The notes below the pieces were generated by a model, which had not been told where the DNA came from, did not search any database, and saw only the letters and a program-made list of their open reading frames with translations. Both the position numbers and the translations under genes were made by a program. Source: Victivallales bacterium (GTDB lineage: Bacteria > Verrucomicrobiota > Lentisphaeria > Victivallales > UBA1829). Taken from it: a stretch of 21,476 nt of DNA. Positions 8,952 through 16,982 of this stretch are shown here, piece after piece. Where the stretch lies: positions 1-21,476 of the forward strand of contig JAEEQO010000021.1 of the NCBI GenBank assembly GCA_016285335.1. Reading direction: 5' to 3'. Position 1 is the first letter of the stretch. Every line of letters begins with the position of its first letter.

Positions 8952-9220
8952 TTTTTTCTGCGACAGGGCGCAAGAAGTGGTCTTCGAGGAATCCGGCAAG
9001 GGGATGCTCGCCAGTCTGTAATCGAGCTGGGACATTTGGGACGTGTTTTTAAAAAACCTACGCATAGGCGAGAAATAGACAGTTTGTTGTTCTTGTAGCA
9101 GAAAAACGATATAAAAGAGACTTCCGGTTTTGCGTCCCAGACGTCCCACGGTGCATTGCATTACGGAACTGACGGATGAATTCGCTCAATGTCATCTGCA
9201 TTAGGATGAGTGCGCGGAGA
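8952..9220. other. Region without a recognised gene
   Basis: A - strand frame stays open across part of this stretch but shows no recognisable protein features. It probably holds more of the decayed recombinase-like gene and spacer DNA. Confidence 0.4.
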
Positions 9221-9289
9221 AGCTTGAAAAATCTTACCGAATGAAAAACAAAAATATTACCGAATGAAACTTGAAAATCTTACCGAATG
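9221..9289 (+). repeat. Three tandem 16-bp motifs at 23-bp period upstream of the AAA ATPase
   Basis: AAAATCTTACCGAATG occurs at 9228-9243 and 9274-9289, and once with one change (AAAATATTACCGAATG) at 9251-9266. Starts are exactly 23 bp apart. The third copy falls between the -35 and -10 elements of the likely promoter. This suggests operator or iteron-like protein binding sites, probably for regulation of the following gene. Confidence 0.8.
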
Positions 9290-9298
9290 TGCTATGTT
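9271..9298 (+). promoter_or_regulatory. Probable promoter of the DUF4143 ATPase gene
   Basis: TTGAAA (9271-9276) and TATGTT (9293-9298) are separated by 16 bp. Almost the entire spacer is the third copy of the upstream repeat, so occupation of the repeat would be expected to block RNA polymerase. Confidence 0.5.
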
Positions 9299-9335
9299 AT
9301 TACATGATACACAACAAAATTGAAAGGAGAGCACA

Positions 9336-10610
9336 ATGCATCGAGATGATTACAAGCCGCGTCTTGTGGACCGACAGGTCGAAGAGTATCTGTCGGCTAT
9401 GGGAGCCGTTGTCATAGAGGGGCCCAAGTGGTGCGGGAAGACCTGGACGTCTTCCCAGCATTGCCGAAGCGAGTTCATGACGGGAAGCCCCGAGGGCAAT
9501 TTTCAGAATAAGCAGTTGGCGGAGCTCTCCCCGGAGACTGTGCTTGTCGGTGAAACGCCGCGAATGCTGGACGAATGGCAGGAGGTCCCCGCTCTTTGGG
9601 ATGCTGTCCGAGCCGAGGTTGACAAACGCAACGCGAAAGGGCAATTCATTTTGACCGGGTCCGCAACGCCGAACCGCAAGGGGATTCTTCACAGCGGAGC
9701 GGGCAGAATCGGCAGGATTCGGATGCGTCCGATGTCGCTGTACGAGTCCGGCGCATCCTCCGGCAAAGTGTCGTTATTGTCGTTTTTCGAGGGCGGTTTC
9801 ACGCCTTGCCTGAACGGGGAGATTTCAATCCAGTATTTGGCGGAGCTGATTGTTCGCGGCGGCTGGCCCGGTAACCTTGATACCCCGGACTCCGCAGCCG
9901 GAATCATTGCTGGGGAGTACATCAGGGCGTTGCTGGAAAATGACGTCTACCGCCTTGATGAAAAGAAACGCGACCCCCACAAGATGAACTTGCTTCTGCG
10001 ATCCCTGGCGAGGAACGAAAGCACCACGGCCTCGGTCAAGGTGCTGAAAAAGGACATCAGCGGGGTTGACGGCGAGGACATTGATGACGACACGATCACG
10101 GCGTATCTGGATGTGCTGAGACGGTTGTTCATATTAGATAATCAGCAGCCGTTCGCTCCGGCTACCCGTTCTTCCATCCGTATCAAGCAGGCGGAAAAAC
10201 GCCATCTCGCCGACCCATCCCTTGCCTGCGCTCTGCTCAAACTGACGCCGCAGGGATTAGTCAACGATCTGGAAACGTTCGGTCTGCTCTTTGAAGCAAT
10301 GTGCGTTCGCGATTTGCGAGTTTACGCCAATTCGTTTGGGGCCGAGCTCTACCACTATCAGGATTACAAGAACCAAGAGTTCGACGCAGTGATCGAGCTT
10401 CCGGACAAACGGTGGTGTGGCATCGAAATCAAGCTGGGAGCCCATCAGATTGATGGAGCGGCGGAAAACCTCCTGCGCATCAATTCTGCCATCAGCAAAT
10501 CGGACGGCAATCCCGCCTCGTGCCTGGTCGTAGTCTGCGGTCTCAGCAATGCAGCGTATAAACGCCCGGACGGAGTGTTCGTCGTGCCGATTACCATGCT
10601 TAAACCGTGA
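9336..10610 (+). CDS. AAA ATPase with C-terminal DUF4143 nuclease-like domain
   Basis: A 424-residue protein of the AAA_14/DUF4143 family. Walker A is GPKWCGKT at 29-36, the Walker B-like acidic pair is D79-E80 in MLDEWQ, and the sensor strand is LTGSATP near 106-112. The C-terminal region carries a PD-(D/E)XK-like pattern: D350 in EFDAVIEL, then E364 and K366 in IEIKLG. Such proteins are common, often multi-copy, and of uncertain function; roles in defence, toxin-antitoxin-like systems or mobile DNA have been proposed. AAAGGAG precedes the ATG at good distance. The gene stands alone, with its own repeat-covered promoter upstream and a hairpin terminator after it. No partner gene is visible. 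Confidence 0.88.
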   Translation: MHRDDYKPRLVDRQVEEYLSAMGAVVIEGPKWCGKTWTSSQHCRSEFMTGSPEGNFQNKQLAELSPETVLVGETPRMLDEWQEVPALWDAVRAEVDKRNAKGQFILTGSATPNRKGILHSGAGRIGRIRMRPMSLYESGASSGKVSLLSFFEGGFTPCLNGEISIQYLAELIVRGGWPGNLDTPDSAAGIIAGEYIRALLENDVYRLDEKKRDPHKMNLLLRSLARNESTTASVKVLKKDISGVDGEDIDDDTITAYLDVLRRLFILDNQQPFAPATRSSIRIKQAEKRHLADPSLACALLKLTPQGLVNDLETFGLLFEAMCVRDLRVYANSFGAELYHYQDYKNQEFDAVIELPDKRWCGIEIKLGAHQIDGAAENLLRINSAISKSDGNPASCLVVVCGLSNAAYKRPDGVFVVPITMLKP

Positions 10611-10625
10611 GCAACCAAGACGGCA

Positions 10626-10668
10626 GAATACGCCTCATCTCCCGGCATGGGCGGTGGGCGTATTCTTT
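10626..10668 (+). terminator. Hairpin terminator behind the DUF4143 ATPase
   Basis: Arms 10626-10635 and 10656-10665 (GAATACGCC/GGCGTATTC plus a wobble pair) are followed by a short T run (TTTA). It starts 15 bases after the stop codon. The T run is short, so termination may be partial. Confidence 0.55.
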
Positions 10669-11170
10669 ACACTAAGCAAAACAACGGTTCCGACGGTTCC
10701 AGTTGGATCGAAGTCTGTGGTTTCCGGTTTTGGAATAACAGGCAGAGCCTGGATCGCATTAAGGAATCCTGTCAAACCATGCGTCAGTGACAGGGTGAAA
10801 TGTGAAGCCGCAGTTTTTGCAGTTCGTAAGGCTATGTTAAGGCTGTGTTGAAGATGTGGCACACAAAAAAGCGGGTCCCTGTCCAACCACACACCAGGGG
10901 TGTGCCTTACAGTGCCGTGCTTCACGACGACACGCCTGTGAAGGCATCTTCGGAGGAAAAAAAGACATGAAAATGGCGGGCGTCTGTCCAACCAAGAAAC
11001 AGACGCTCGCCGATGTTTTGCGTTTTGAACGCGGGCTCGAAAGCCCTGTGCAAGGGGTTTTCCCTTCGGGGGTCGCTTCGCTCCTCGGTGAACTCGCTAA
11101 TGCGAGTTCGATCCGTTTTATAAACGCGAGGCGCGGACAGCGGAGGAAATACCTCGGGCAATCGGATGAA
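10669..11170. other. Hairpin-rich non-coding region between ATPase gene and attL
   Basis: No convincing gene is seen, although frames are open on both strands between about 10856 and 11233. Perfect or near-perfect hairpins lie at 10768-10794 (CCTGTCA/TGACAGG), 10975-11011 (13 bp), 11033-11046 (GGGCT/AGCCC), 11052-11066 (AAGGG/CCCTT) and 11090-11109 (GAACTCGC/GCGAGTTC). CTGTCCAACCA occurs twice, at 10879 and 10984, within a longer similar 19-bp context. If the element inserted as proposed, this was originally the DNA directly downstream of groEL. Confidence 0.55.
10967..11011 (-). terminator. Possible original groEL terminator, - strand
   Basis: A 13-bp stem (10999-11011 with 10975-10987, one G-U pair) with an 11-nt loop is followed on the - strand by ATTTTC. 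It would have lain about 160 bp behind groEL before insertion of the element. An alternative is a structured RNA unit. Confidence 0.4.
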
Positions 11171-11182
11171 TTACATCATGCC
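11171..11182. repeat. Left attachment site core (attL)
   Basis: TTACATCATGCC is identical to 19227-19238. On the - strand it would encode Gly-Met-Met-stop, the tail of GroEL, but here it has no groEL attached. It lies 122 bp upstream of the integrase start. Confidence 0.75.
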
Positions 11183-11199
11183 TGTAAATTTTTATGCTC

Positions 11200-11211
11200 A
11201 AAAACAAGAAA
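11200..11211. repeat. Possible integrase arm site, left end
   Basis: AAAAACAAGAAA is identical to 19180-19191 near the right end. It contains the octamer ACAAGAAA (11204-11211), and GCTCAAAA (11196-11203) precedes it, as that octamer also occurs at 19195-19202. It overlaps the palindrome AGAAAATTTTCT. Confidence 0.45.
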
Positions 11212-11227
11212 ATTTTCTGTTTTGTGC

Positions 11228-11255
11228 TTGTAATTTGCCTTTTTGATGCTATTTT
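11228..11255 (+). promoter_or_regulatory. Possible integrase promoter
   Basis: TTGTAA (11228-11233), a 16-bp spacer and TATTTT (11250-11255) lie 50 bp upstream of the integrase ATG, next to the possible arm site. The match to consensus is moderate. Confidence 0.35.
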
Positions 11256-11304
11256 ATACCAAACACGGGCAAATAAACACAAACAAGCAAAGGATCGGTA
11301 AAAA

Positions 11305-12720
11305 ATGGCACGAACGACACGCGGACGGCTGTATAAACGAGGGAAGAAGGGAAACTATTATCTCCAGTATTACCAAAACGGCATAGAGCACCGCGAAGCC
11401 TTGCGAGACGAACACGGCGAACCGATAACCGGGGCCGATGCCGCAAGGGCCGCCGCAGATCGCATTCTTGCCCCGCTACGCTTTAAGGATGACGCGCAGA
11501 AGCTCCGAACGCTTGTAAGTGAGCTTTCCTCTTTGGAAAAGAAAGCGGAAGATGCCACCGCCGCACTGAAAAACCAGGCCGCGACACTTGAAAACGGCTG
11601 GGAATGCTTTTTGAAATGTCCGACTTGCCCGGACACTTACACGCGATACGGGCAGAGCGAACCGCCGCACGACAGCCGCGCTTATATATCCAGGGGGTAC
11701 TATCGGAATTTTGTTTCCTGGACGCAGAAGCATCACCCGGAAATCATACTTTTAAGCGAAGTATCCGAAGGTATAGCGCAAGAGTACATTAACACGCTGA
11801 AAGAAAAGTATGGATCAAACGGGCGGCCAGTTAATGAAAGATTGCGAATACTGAAACAGATGTATTTTTCCATGCTGGAAGATGAAAAAATAGTTATGCC
11901 GCGCGACCCGTTCAAAAGGATAAGAAGGCTAAAAACATTTACAACCACGAAAGACGCGCTCACGATAGAGGAAGTCCAGCGGCTTGTAAGCGCCGCCAAA
12001 GATGCTGAAATGCGGAGACTAGTTTTAATCGGTTTTTGTACGGGCTTGCGGCTGGGGGATTGCTGTACGCTCCAATGGGGAGAAGTGGATCTGATAAGAC
12101 GTGTTATTTCACGGATTCCGAATAAAATGTGCGACAGGGTACAGAACCCGGAGAATGTACGAGTAAAAGTAGGGATTCCCGCCCTTTTGATGAACGAGCT
12201 TTTAGCAATTCCAGCAGAACAGCGAACCGGGCCAGTATTGCCGCATTTATGCGAACAGTACAACGAACGCCACACGGGGCTTTATAAGCAGATCAGAGCG
12301 CTTTTCAAAAGCGCAAAGATTGTTACAATCAAGCCAGGGAGTAAAGACGCGCAACATCCGCACGGGATTATTATAAAGGGCTTTCATTCGCTCCGGCATA
12401 CATTCGTTAGCCTAAGCGCCGAAGCCGGGGCCCCGCAACACGTTATACAGCGGATTGTCGGGCATAGTTCACCATTGATGACGATGCATTACACGCACCT
12501 GGGAAACGCCGATCTATTGCGAAGCGCCGACAGCCTGCCAGCCTTGCCCCTGGAGACCGCGCCAGGAAAGGAGACCGCCGGGGCCGCCGCCGTGATCGAT
12601 GTTTCGCCCCTGGAGACCGACGATCAGACGGAACGCGACCGGGCAGAACTCCGGGCGCTTGCCGACACCCTGCCGCCGGATCAGATCCGGGAAATACTGA
12701 ACCATTACCGGGGAGCTTGA
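11305..12720 (+). CDS. int: Tyrosine recombinase (integrase) of the element
   Basis: A 471-residue phage-type integrase. Catalytic residues visible are R249 in CTGLRLGD, H361 and R364 in HSLRHTF, H387 in GHSSP, and nucleophile Y396 in MHYTH. The nine-residue step from H387 to Y396 is canonical. The first 60 residues (RGRLYKRGKKGNYYLQYYQNG) look like an arm-binding domain, and a core-binding domain lies at about 95-215. The last 60 residues form an Ala/Glu-rich tail beyond the usual end. AAAGGA lies upstream of the ATG. Its position just inside attL and its order with the next gene (3 bases apart) fit control of integration and excision of this element, with the groEL 3' end as target. Confidence 0.93.
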   Translation: MARTTRGRLYKRGKKGNYYLQYYQNGIEHREALRDEHGEPITGADAARAAADRILAPLRFKDDAQKLRTLVSELSSLEKKAEDATAALKNQAATLENGWECFLKCPTCPDTYTRYGQSEPPHDSRAYISRGYYRNFVSWTQKHHPEIILLSEVSEGIAQEYINTLKEKYGSNGRPVNERLRILKQMYFSMLEDEKIVMPRDPFKRIRRLKTFTTTKDALTIEEVQRLVSAAKDAEMRRLVLIGFCTGLRLGDCCTLQWGEVDLIRRVISRIPNKMCDRVQNPENVRVKVGIPALLMNELLAIPAEQRTGPVLPHLCEQYNERHTGLYKQIRALFKSAKIVTIKPGSKDAQHPHGIIIKGFHSLRHTFVSLSAEAGAPQHVIQRIVGHSSPLMTMHYTHLGNADLLRSADSLPALPLETAPGKETAGAAAVIDVSPLETDDQTERDRAELRALADTLPPDQIREILNHYRGA

Positions 12721-12723
12721 ACC

Positions 12724-13563
12724 ATGAACGAATACGAAGCCTATTTTTCGAGTGTTGCAGAGCGGCGTAAACTCATTCTTGATCTTGTGCTACATTTGCC
12801 GGTGAAAACGGCCTTTTTCTGGGGAGATGATACAGTAGCTCGATTATCAGATCAAGACCGGGAGACCTTCAAAAGCTATCTATCAGAAGTCCGGGAACAT
12901 CAAGAAATCGTTACCGAGTGCAAAAAGACGATAGGAAAACGGTTTGATTACTGCCAGGAACGTGCCGCCAGCACAGAGCCGCCAGCAGACGAAACGCCGG
13001 TTTTAATGATCTGGGGCTTGTTCGATGAGTTGTTACGACTTTCCGCGCTTGCTATGCAATCTGTAACGCTTTCCGAGAAGATCAGCCGCTTGCTGGAGAA
13101 ATACAGCGACGAAGAAAAGGCCGCCGCCGCACATCAGAGCTTAAAAGCGGAATTTGAAGCTCTCCGGGCCGATCTCCGGGCTGATCTCCAGGCCGAAATA
13201 CTCCCGCTCCGGGAGATCGTAGAAGATCAGCACCGTCACGCCGGGGAACTCTGGGCCACTGTTCCCGAATGTGCGCGAATAGTTGAAGATATGGCGAAGG
13301 CTGAACGCGCAGACGGGAAAGATATAGATCTTCCGGGAAAACATGATACTTTCAAAAGGAAGATTTCCGCATGGTTATCTAAACACGGCAAGCGTCAAAT
13401 AGGAACCCCGAAAAAACCATATTCCCCGCTTGCCGACATAGCCGATGCAATAGCAAGTGTTTACCCCGAATTTATTGCCGCGACGATTTACCGGCAGATT
13501 GAAAAAGCCGGTAAACCCGCCGACGATATAAAGAAATCGAAGCACGAAAAGAAACGAACATAA
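12724..13563 (+). CDS. Protein of unknown function with coiled coil, co-transcribed with int
   Basis: 279 residues, not recognised. It starts 3 bases after the int stop, with GGGGAG inside the end of int as ribosome binding site, so the two genes are probably translated from one message. No signal peptide or membrane helix is seen. Residues about 115-170 are strongly heptad-like and rich in Glu, Ala, Leu and Arg (EALRADLRADLQAE), which suggests a coiled coil and oligomerisation. The C-terminal 70 residues are basic, with a KRKISAWLSKHGKRQIG stretch and a possible small DNA-binding fold. The gene ends at a strong terminator. A role in integration control or element maintenance is possible from context only. 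Confidence 0.75.
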   Translation: MNEYEAYFSSVAERRKLILDLVLHLPVKTAFFWGDDTVARLSDQDRETFKSYLSEVREHQEIVTECKKTIGKRFDYCQERAASTEPPADETPVLMIWGLFDELLRLSALAMQSVTLSEKISRLLEKYSDEEKAAAAHQSLKAEFEALRADLRADLQAEILPLREIVEDQHRHAGELWATVPECARIVEDMAKAERADGKDIDLPGKHDTFKRKISAWLSKHGKRQIGTPKKPYSPLADIADAIASVYPEFIAATIYRQIEKAGKPADDIKKSKHEKKRT

Positions 13564-13616
13564 AAACATTTTTGGGATGCTTTTGGGATTTTGAGAAAAA
13601 AAACGGGCTATTTTTG

Positions 13617-13659
13617 AGCCGGAGACGCACCGCCACGCGCACCGTCTCCGGCTTTTTTC
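13617..13659 (+). terminator. Intrinsic terminator of the int operon
   Basis: An 11-bp perfect stem (13617-13627 with 13643-13653, AGCCGGAGACG/CGTCTCCGGCT) with a 15-nt loop is followed by six T. It separates the int operon from the replication genes. Confidence 0.9.
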
Positions 13660-13734
13660 TGCATTTTTTGGGAAGGGGCTATTACATTTTCGGCAGTTCC
13701 AACACGCAACAAAAAACGCAAGGAGATGCCAAAA

Positions 13735-14064
13735 ATGGAAATCAGAACCAAGCTCACGCCGCAAGTGATCGCCGCCGCCACTGGATTACTACAACCCTTC
13801 ATCCCCGATCTTTCCCCGCAGGGGCTTGTTTCAGCCTTGAAGGAGTACAACGCCAGCAAGCCGAAGCCGGAGCCGGATAATCGGCCCATGACCCGCCAAG
13901 AGGCCGCCGAGCTGCTGAAGTGCTCCAGAAACACGATCAGCCACTATCTTTCAATCGGCAAGCTCCGCAAGATCACGCTTACAGCAAGATCATGCCGGAT
14001 CGATCCCGCGAGTGTTCGCGCCCTGCTTTCCGGGGAGACCGCCAGCGCCAGCCAGGAAGGATAA
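13735..14064 (+). CDS. Excisionase-like helix-turn-helix protein
   Basis: 109 residues. AAGGAG (13720-13725) abuts an upstream ATG at 13726 but is 9 bases from the ATG at 13735, so the latter start (MEIRTKL) is preferred. The C-terminal half (about 52-100) has the HTH_17/MerR-like pattern of excisionases: MTRQEAAELLKCSRNTISHYL, then a short wing SIGKLRKI and a substrate-like RIDPASVRALL. The first 45 residues are of unknown function. It ends 7 bases before the replicase start and is probably co-expressed with it. Likely roles are recombination directionality factor or regulator of replication. Confidence 0.75.
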   Translation: MEIRTKLTPQVIAAATGLLQPFIPDLSPQGLVSALKEYNASKPKPEPDNRPMTRQEAAELLKCSRNTISHYLSIGKLRKITLTARSCRIDPASVRALLSGETASASQEG

Positions 14065-14071
14065 GCCGAGA

Positions 14072-16210
14072 ATGCACACGCAAGACGATATAGCCCGATA
14101 CTTGTACGCGCTTTCGGCAGACTGTACCCGCGATTCCTGGATCAAGATCATGAGCGCTTTTAAGTCAGCCGGGGGAGATTACGAAACCTTTCGCGCCTGG
14201 AGCGCCACCGCGCCGCACCGATTCGACGAAAGCGATTGTAACAGCGCCTGGAACAGCATCACGCCTTCCGGGAATTCCGAAGGAGCCGCCGGAATGCTCC
14301 GAAAATGGGCGAAAGAGACCGGGGCCACCTTCGACGATCAGCCGAGCCGAGCCAGGAAAGCACCGACGGCACCGACGGCCCCGCCGCCCCCGCCGCCCAT
14401 TCCTGGAGCGATCCCGCCCCCGCCGCCGATGCCATCACCAGGAAACACGCCGCGCTTTTCAGCCGCCACTACGAAGGGAAAAGAGATCTCCCCGCAGACG
14501 ATTATAAAACGTGCCGCAGAACTCCGCGCCGAGGCCCTGCCATATCTCGAAAAACGAGGGATCACGGCAGACACCGCCGAACGTTTTAATATCGGTTTTA
14601 TTCGCCGTTTTGAAGAAGCCGGAACGATCGAAGATCGCATTATTATCCCTTACCCCGGAGAGCCGTATTACACAGCCCGAAGGTTATCCAAAGCGAACGC
14701 CGGAGACAGGAAAAAGTATTTGTACCCGCCGAAAGAAATAGCCGGCGAAAAACGATTATTCAATCTTCCCGCCCTCACGAACGGAGAAAAGGCCGTATTC
14801 ATTACCGAAGGGCCGATAGACGCGATCACCCTGGAGCAGTCCGGCGGGGCCGCTATAGCGAGTAACGACCCCGGACAGATAAAAGCGGCGATCGATGCGG
14901 CGATCGAAAAAGAGATAAAGCTTACTGTTGAAACTTTTATCATTATCCCGGACGAAGATCGAACCGGGGAGCAAAAAGCCAAGAAAAAGCTTGAAACGCT
15001 GAAAGAGGCCGGATTTCAAGCGTATATCTACCATGTGCCGGCAGAGTATCACGACATAAACGACTTTTTCTTGAAGGCCGGAACCGATGCTTTTTCCGCC
15101 TGGATGCTGGGAGCGAAATGCCCATTATTGCAATACTGCATAGACTTTGCCGACGTGCAGGACGAAACGCCGGAACTTCCGCCGCTGTTGATTCACGATT
15201 ATTTAAGATGCGGCGAAAAAATGCTTATTGCTGGGCCGTCGAAAGCAGGAAAGACCTGGTTTTTAATCCAAATGGCGCTTGCTATCTCCACCGGGGGCAG
15301 CTGGTACGGAAATCCATGCGAGAAAGCACCAGTTTTATACTTCAATCTTGAACTTAAAACTAATGCTTTCAGAAAAAGAGTTATAGAGGTTTCAAAAAGG
15401 CTCGGAATCCGCATAAATCGTTATATGTTGCATATTGCGAACCTTTGCGACTTTGAAAGCCAGTATAAAAGCGATCTAACGCTTTTGATCTCGTCTATAA
15501 TCGAACTTGCCCGAACGATTAAAGCCAGGGCGATTTTCATTGACCCCATTTATAAATGCGGCCTTAAAGACGAAAACAGCGCCGAGGATGTTGCCGAGTT
15601 TTGCCGCCTGCTGGATGAAATAACGGACGAAACCGGGGCCGCCGTGATCTATTGCCACCACTTTTCAAAAGGCATTCAGTTTGAAAAAAGCTCGATCGAC
15701 CGCGCCAGCGGATCCGGGGTATTCGCCAGGGATGCAGACGCGATCGCGACAATAACAGAACTTGACACGCCGGACGGATCGAAGGGATACCGAGTTGAAG
15801 CAACCTTGCGAGGATTCAAGACCCCGGAACCCTTTGCGATCCGTTTTGAGTACCCGATACACGCACACGCGCCGGATCTGAAGGATTGCCCGTTGAAAAA
15901 CCCGAAGCGCCAGGGAAAGAAAACCGCATCAGCAGACCAGGCCGTAGAAGAAGAAGCCGCAAAAAAGGTGATACTTGATCTTGCCGCGACACTTTGCCCC
16001 CTCAACAAAACAAAGCTTGTCGAAGCTGTAGCGCCGAAAATCCTGCGAGGCAAAAACCGCGCCGGAGATCTTATAGATCAGCTCATAAAGGAAAAGCGGC
16101 TTATCTGCAAAACAGACAAAGGGCACTTTAACAGCAAAACGATCACACTTCCGAAGCCCGACGAAACCGACGAAGAATCCGACGAGGAATCCGACGGCGA
16201 TATGTTTTGA
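14072..16210 (+). CDS. Multidomain primase-helicase (PriCT-like, TOPRIM, RepA-like AAA)
   Basis: 712 residues from the ATG at 14072 (MHTQDDIARYL). A PriCT-2-like N-terminal domain (about 3-85) is followed by a Pro-rich linker at 97-122 (APTAPPPPPPIPG and similar). A DnaG-like segment follows with TOPRIM residues E246 in TEGPIDA and D294/D296 in PDEDRTG. Next comes a RepA/AAA_25 helicase domain with Walker A GPSKAGKT at 388-395, Walker B IFIDPI ending near D491 and a CHHFSKG sensor segment. The C-terminus is acidic (EESDEESDGD). The order primase then hexameric helicase in one chain is known from plasmid and satellite replicases and would start replication of the excised element. Repeats directly behind the gene look like its origin. 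A longer in-frame start exists 60 bases upstream but overlaps the HTH gene and lacks an ATG. Confidence 0.88.
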   Translation: MHTQDDIARYLYALSADCTRDSWIKIMSAFKSAGGDYETFRAWSATAPHRFDESDCNSAWNSITPSGNSEGAAGMLRKWAKETGATFDDQPSRARKAPTAPTAPPPPPPIPGAIPPPPPMPSPGNTPRFSAATTKGKEISPQTIIKRAAELRAEALPYLEKRGITADTAERFNIGFIRRFEEAGTIEDRIIIPYPGEPYYTARRLSKANAGDRKKYLYPPKEIAGEKRLFNLPALTNGEKAVFITEGPIDAITLEQSGGAAIASNDPGQIKAAIDAAIEKEIKLTVETFIIIPDEDRTGEQKAKKKLETLKEAGFQAYIYHVPAEYHDINDFFLKAGTDAFSAWMLGAKCPLLQYCIDFADVQDETPELPPLLIHDYLRCGEKMLIAGPSKAGKTWFLIQMALAISTGGSWYGNPCEKAPVLYFNLELKTNAFRKRVIEVSKRLGIRINRYMLHIANLCDFESQYKSDLTLLISSIIELARTIKARAIFIDPIYKCGLKDENSAEDVAEFCRLLDEITDETGAAVIYCHHFSKGIQFEKSSIDRASGSGVFARDADAIATITELDTPDGSKGYRVEATLRGFKTPEPFAIRFEYPIHAHAPDLKDCPLKNPKRQGKKTASADQAVEEEAAKKVILDLAATLCPLNKTKLVEAVAPKILRGKNRAGDLIDQLIKEKRLICKTDKGHFNSKTITLPKPDETDEESDEESDGDMF

Positions 16211-16341
16211 GGTAGTTTTTTAGCGTTTTGAGGTAGTTTTTTAAGTTTTTTACCGCTTTTTATAAAAAACCAAATAACAGAGTTTTTTAGTTTTTTATCC
16301 CGGGGAGAGACTATATATAGTCTCCCCGGATGTAAAAAACT
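16204..16341. other. Candidate replication origin: AT-rich repeats and hairpin behind the replicase
   Basis: AGTTTTTTA occurs at 16214, 16235, 16244, 16281 and 16289, with an inverted copy TAAAAAACT at 16333-16341. Two near-identical 20-bp units (GTTTTGAGGTAGTTTTTTAG at 16204-16223; 19 bases matching at 16225-16243) are 21 bp apart. A hairpin at 16300-16329 has outer arms CCGGGGA/TCCCCGG and inner palindrome GACTATATATAGTC. No T run follows it on either strand, so it is not a terminator. Iteron-like repeats plus an AT-rich tract next to the replicase match the layout of plasmid and satellite origins. Confidence 0.6.
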
Positions 16342-16616
16342 GGGAAACTGTTTGCGAGAGGACGAAAACACAGCCCCCATGAAACAGTATCAACCACCGC
16401 CGCCGGGATCCACGATCCGCCATGCCGCCGCCTTCCTGGAGCGACAAAAGGACAAAGCGCCGCAGGCCAGCCGCCGCGATCTTCCGCGCTGGATCACGCG
16501 ACAACCGCCGACGGCCTGCCGCCCTGGATCATTCCGATCAGCAAACCCGCCGCGCCGCCGATAACGCGACGAACGCGACAAACACAAAACACAAACCCGA
16601 AGGAGTAGCCCGAACG
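16342..16616 (+). other. Stretch without a confident gene
   Basis: A 61-codon frame starts at an ATG at 16379 but has its nearest purine-rich site 17 bases away and an unremarkable Pro/Arg-rich product. A second frame through 16498-16605 looks more protein-like but has no start codon. The segment may hold a decayed small gene. One CCTGGAGCG copy lies at 16435. Confidence 0.35.
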
Positions 16617-16982
16617 ATGAAACGCAAACCGAAGCCACAAGCGCCGCCGCCAGCGATGCCACGCGAAACGCCGCACACCTGCCAGTTTTGCCGCTGGAGA
16701 TATACGGAGATTCACTGGTTATCGCGCGATATCTCAAGATTCGGATATCCAACGCCGAGCAGATATGTCCGGCGCTATTACTGCCGATACAACCCGCCGC
16801 AACCTGGAAACGGATTGTTTCCGGCTGGGCTGGGATTCACGGAGAAGGATTCGACGTGTTCCAAATGGGAAAAGGACGTAACCGACACGACAGAGGCCCC
16901 GAAGGCCGAGAAACTGCCCGACGGCGTGAGATTCACCGAAGGGAGCGACGGAGATCTATTTCCCGATCTACCCCGAGGCTAA
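16617..16982 (+). CDS. Small four-cysteine protein, possible zinc ribbon
   Basis: 121 residues from the ATG at 16617, with AAGGAG 11 bases upstream. The frame is open further upstream, but the upstream start lacks a binding site. Cysteines at 22 and 25 (TCQFCRW), 56 (YYCRYNP) and 81 (STCSKWE) form a CxxC...C...C pattern that could bind one zinc ion, similar in plan to small phage proteins of unknown role. The N-terminus is basic and Pro-rich, and the C-terminus is acidic. Function is unknown. Other frames of the same segment are also open but show no such pattern. Confidence 0.6.
   Translation: MKRKPKPQAPPPAMPRETPHTCQFCRWRYTEIHWLSRDISRFGYPTPSRYVRRYYCRYNPPQPGNGLFPAGLGFTEKDSTCSKWEKDVTDTTEAPKAEKLPDGVRFTEGSDGDLFPDLPRG

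Noticed and set aside
9221..9289. Short CRISPR array
   Set aside because: Only three 16-bp motifs with 7-bp gaps, too short for repeat-spacer units, and no cas genes nearby.
10856..11233. 125-codon + strand frame in the hairpin-rich region, and a 79-codon frame opposite
   Set aside because: Both strands are open across hairpins and the + frame crosses attL. Neither has a good ribosome binding site. Treated as a non-coding repeat.
16300..16329. Terminator behind the primase-helicase
   Set aside because: The hairpin is strong but is followed by ATGTAAAAAAC on one strand and GGATAAAAAAC on the other, with no T run; an origin or cruciform role is more likely.
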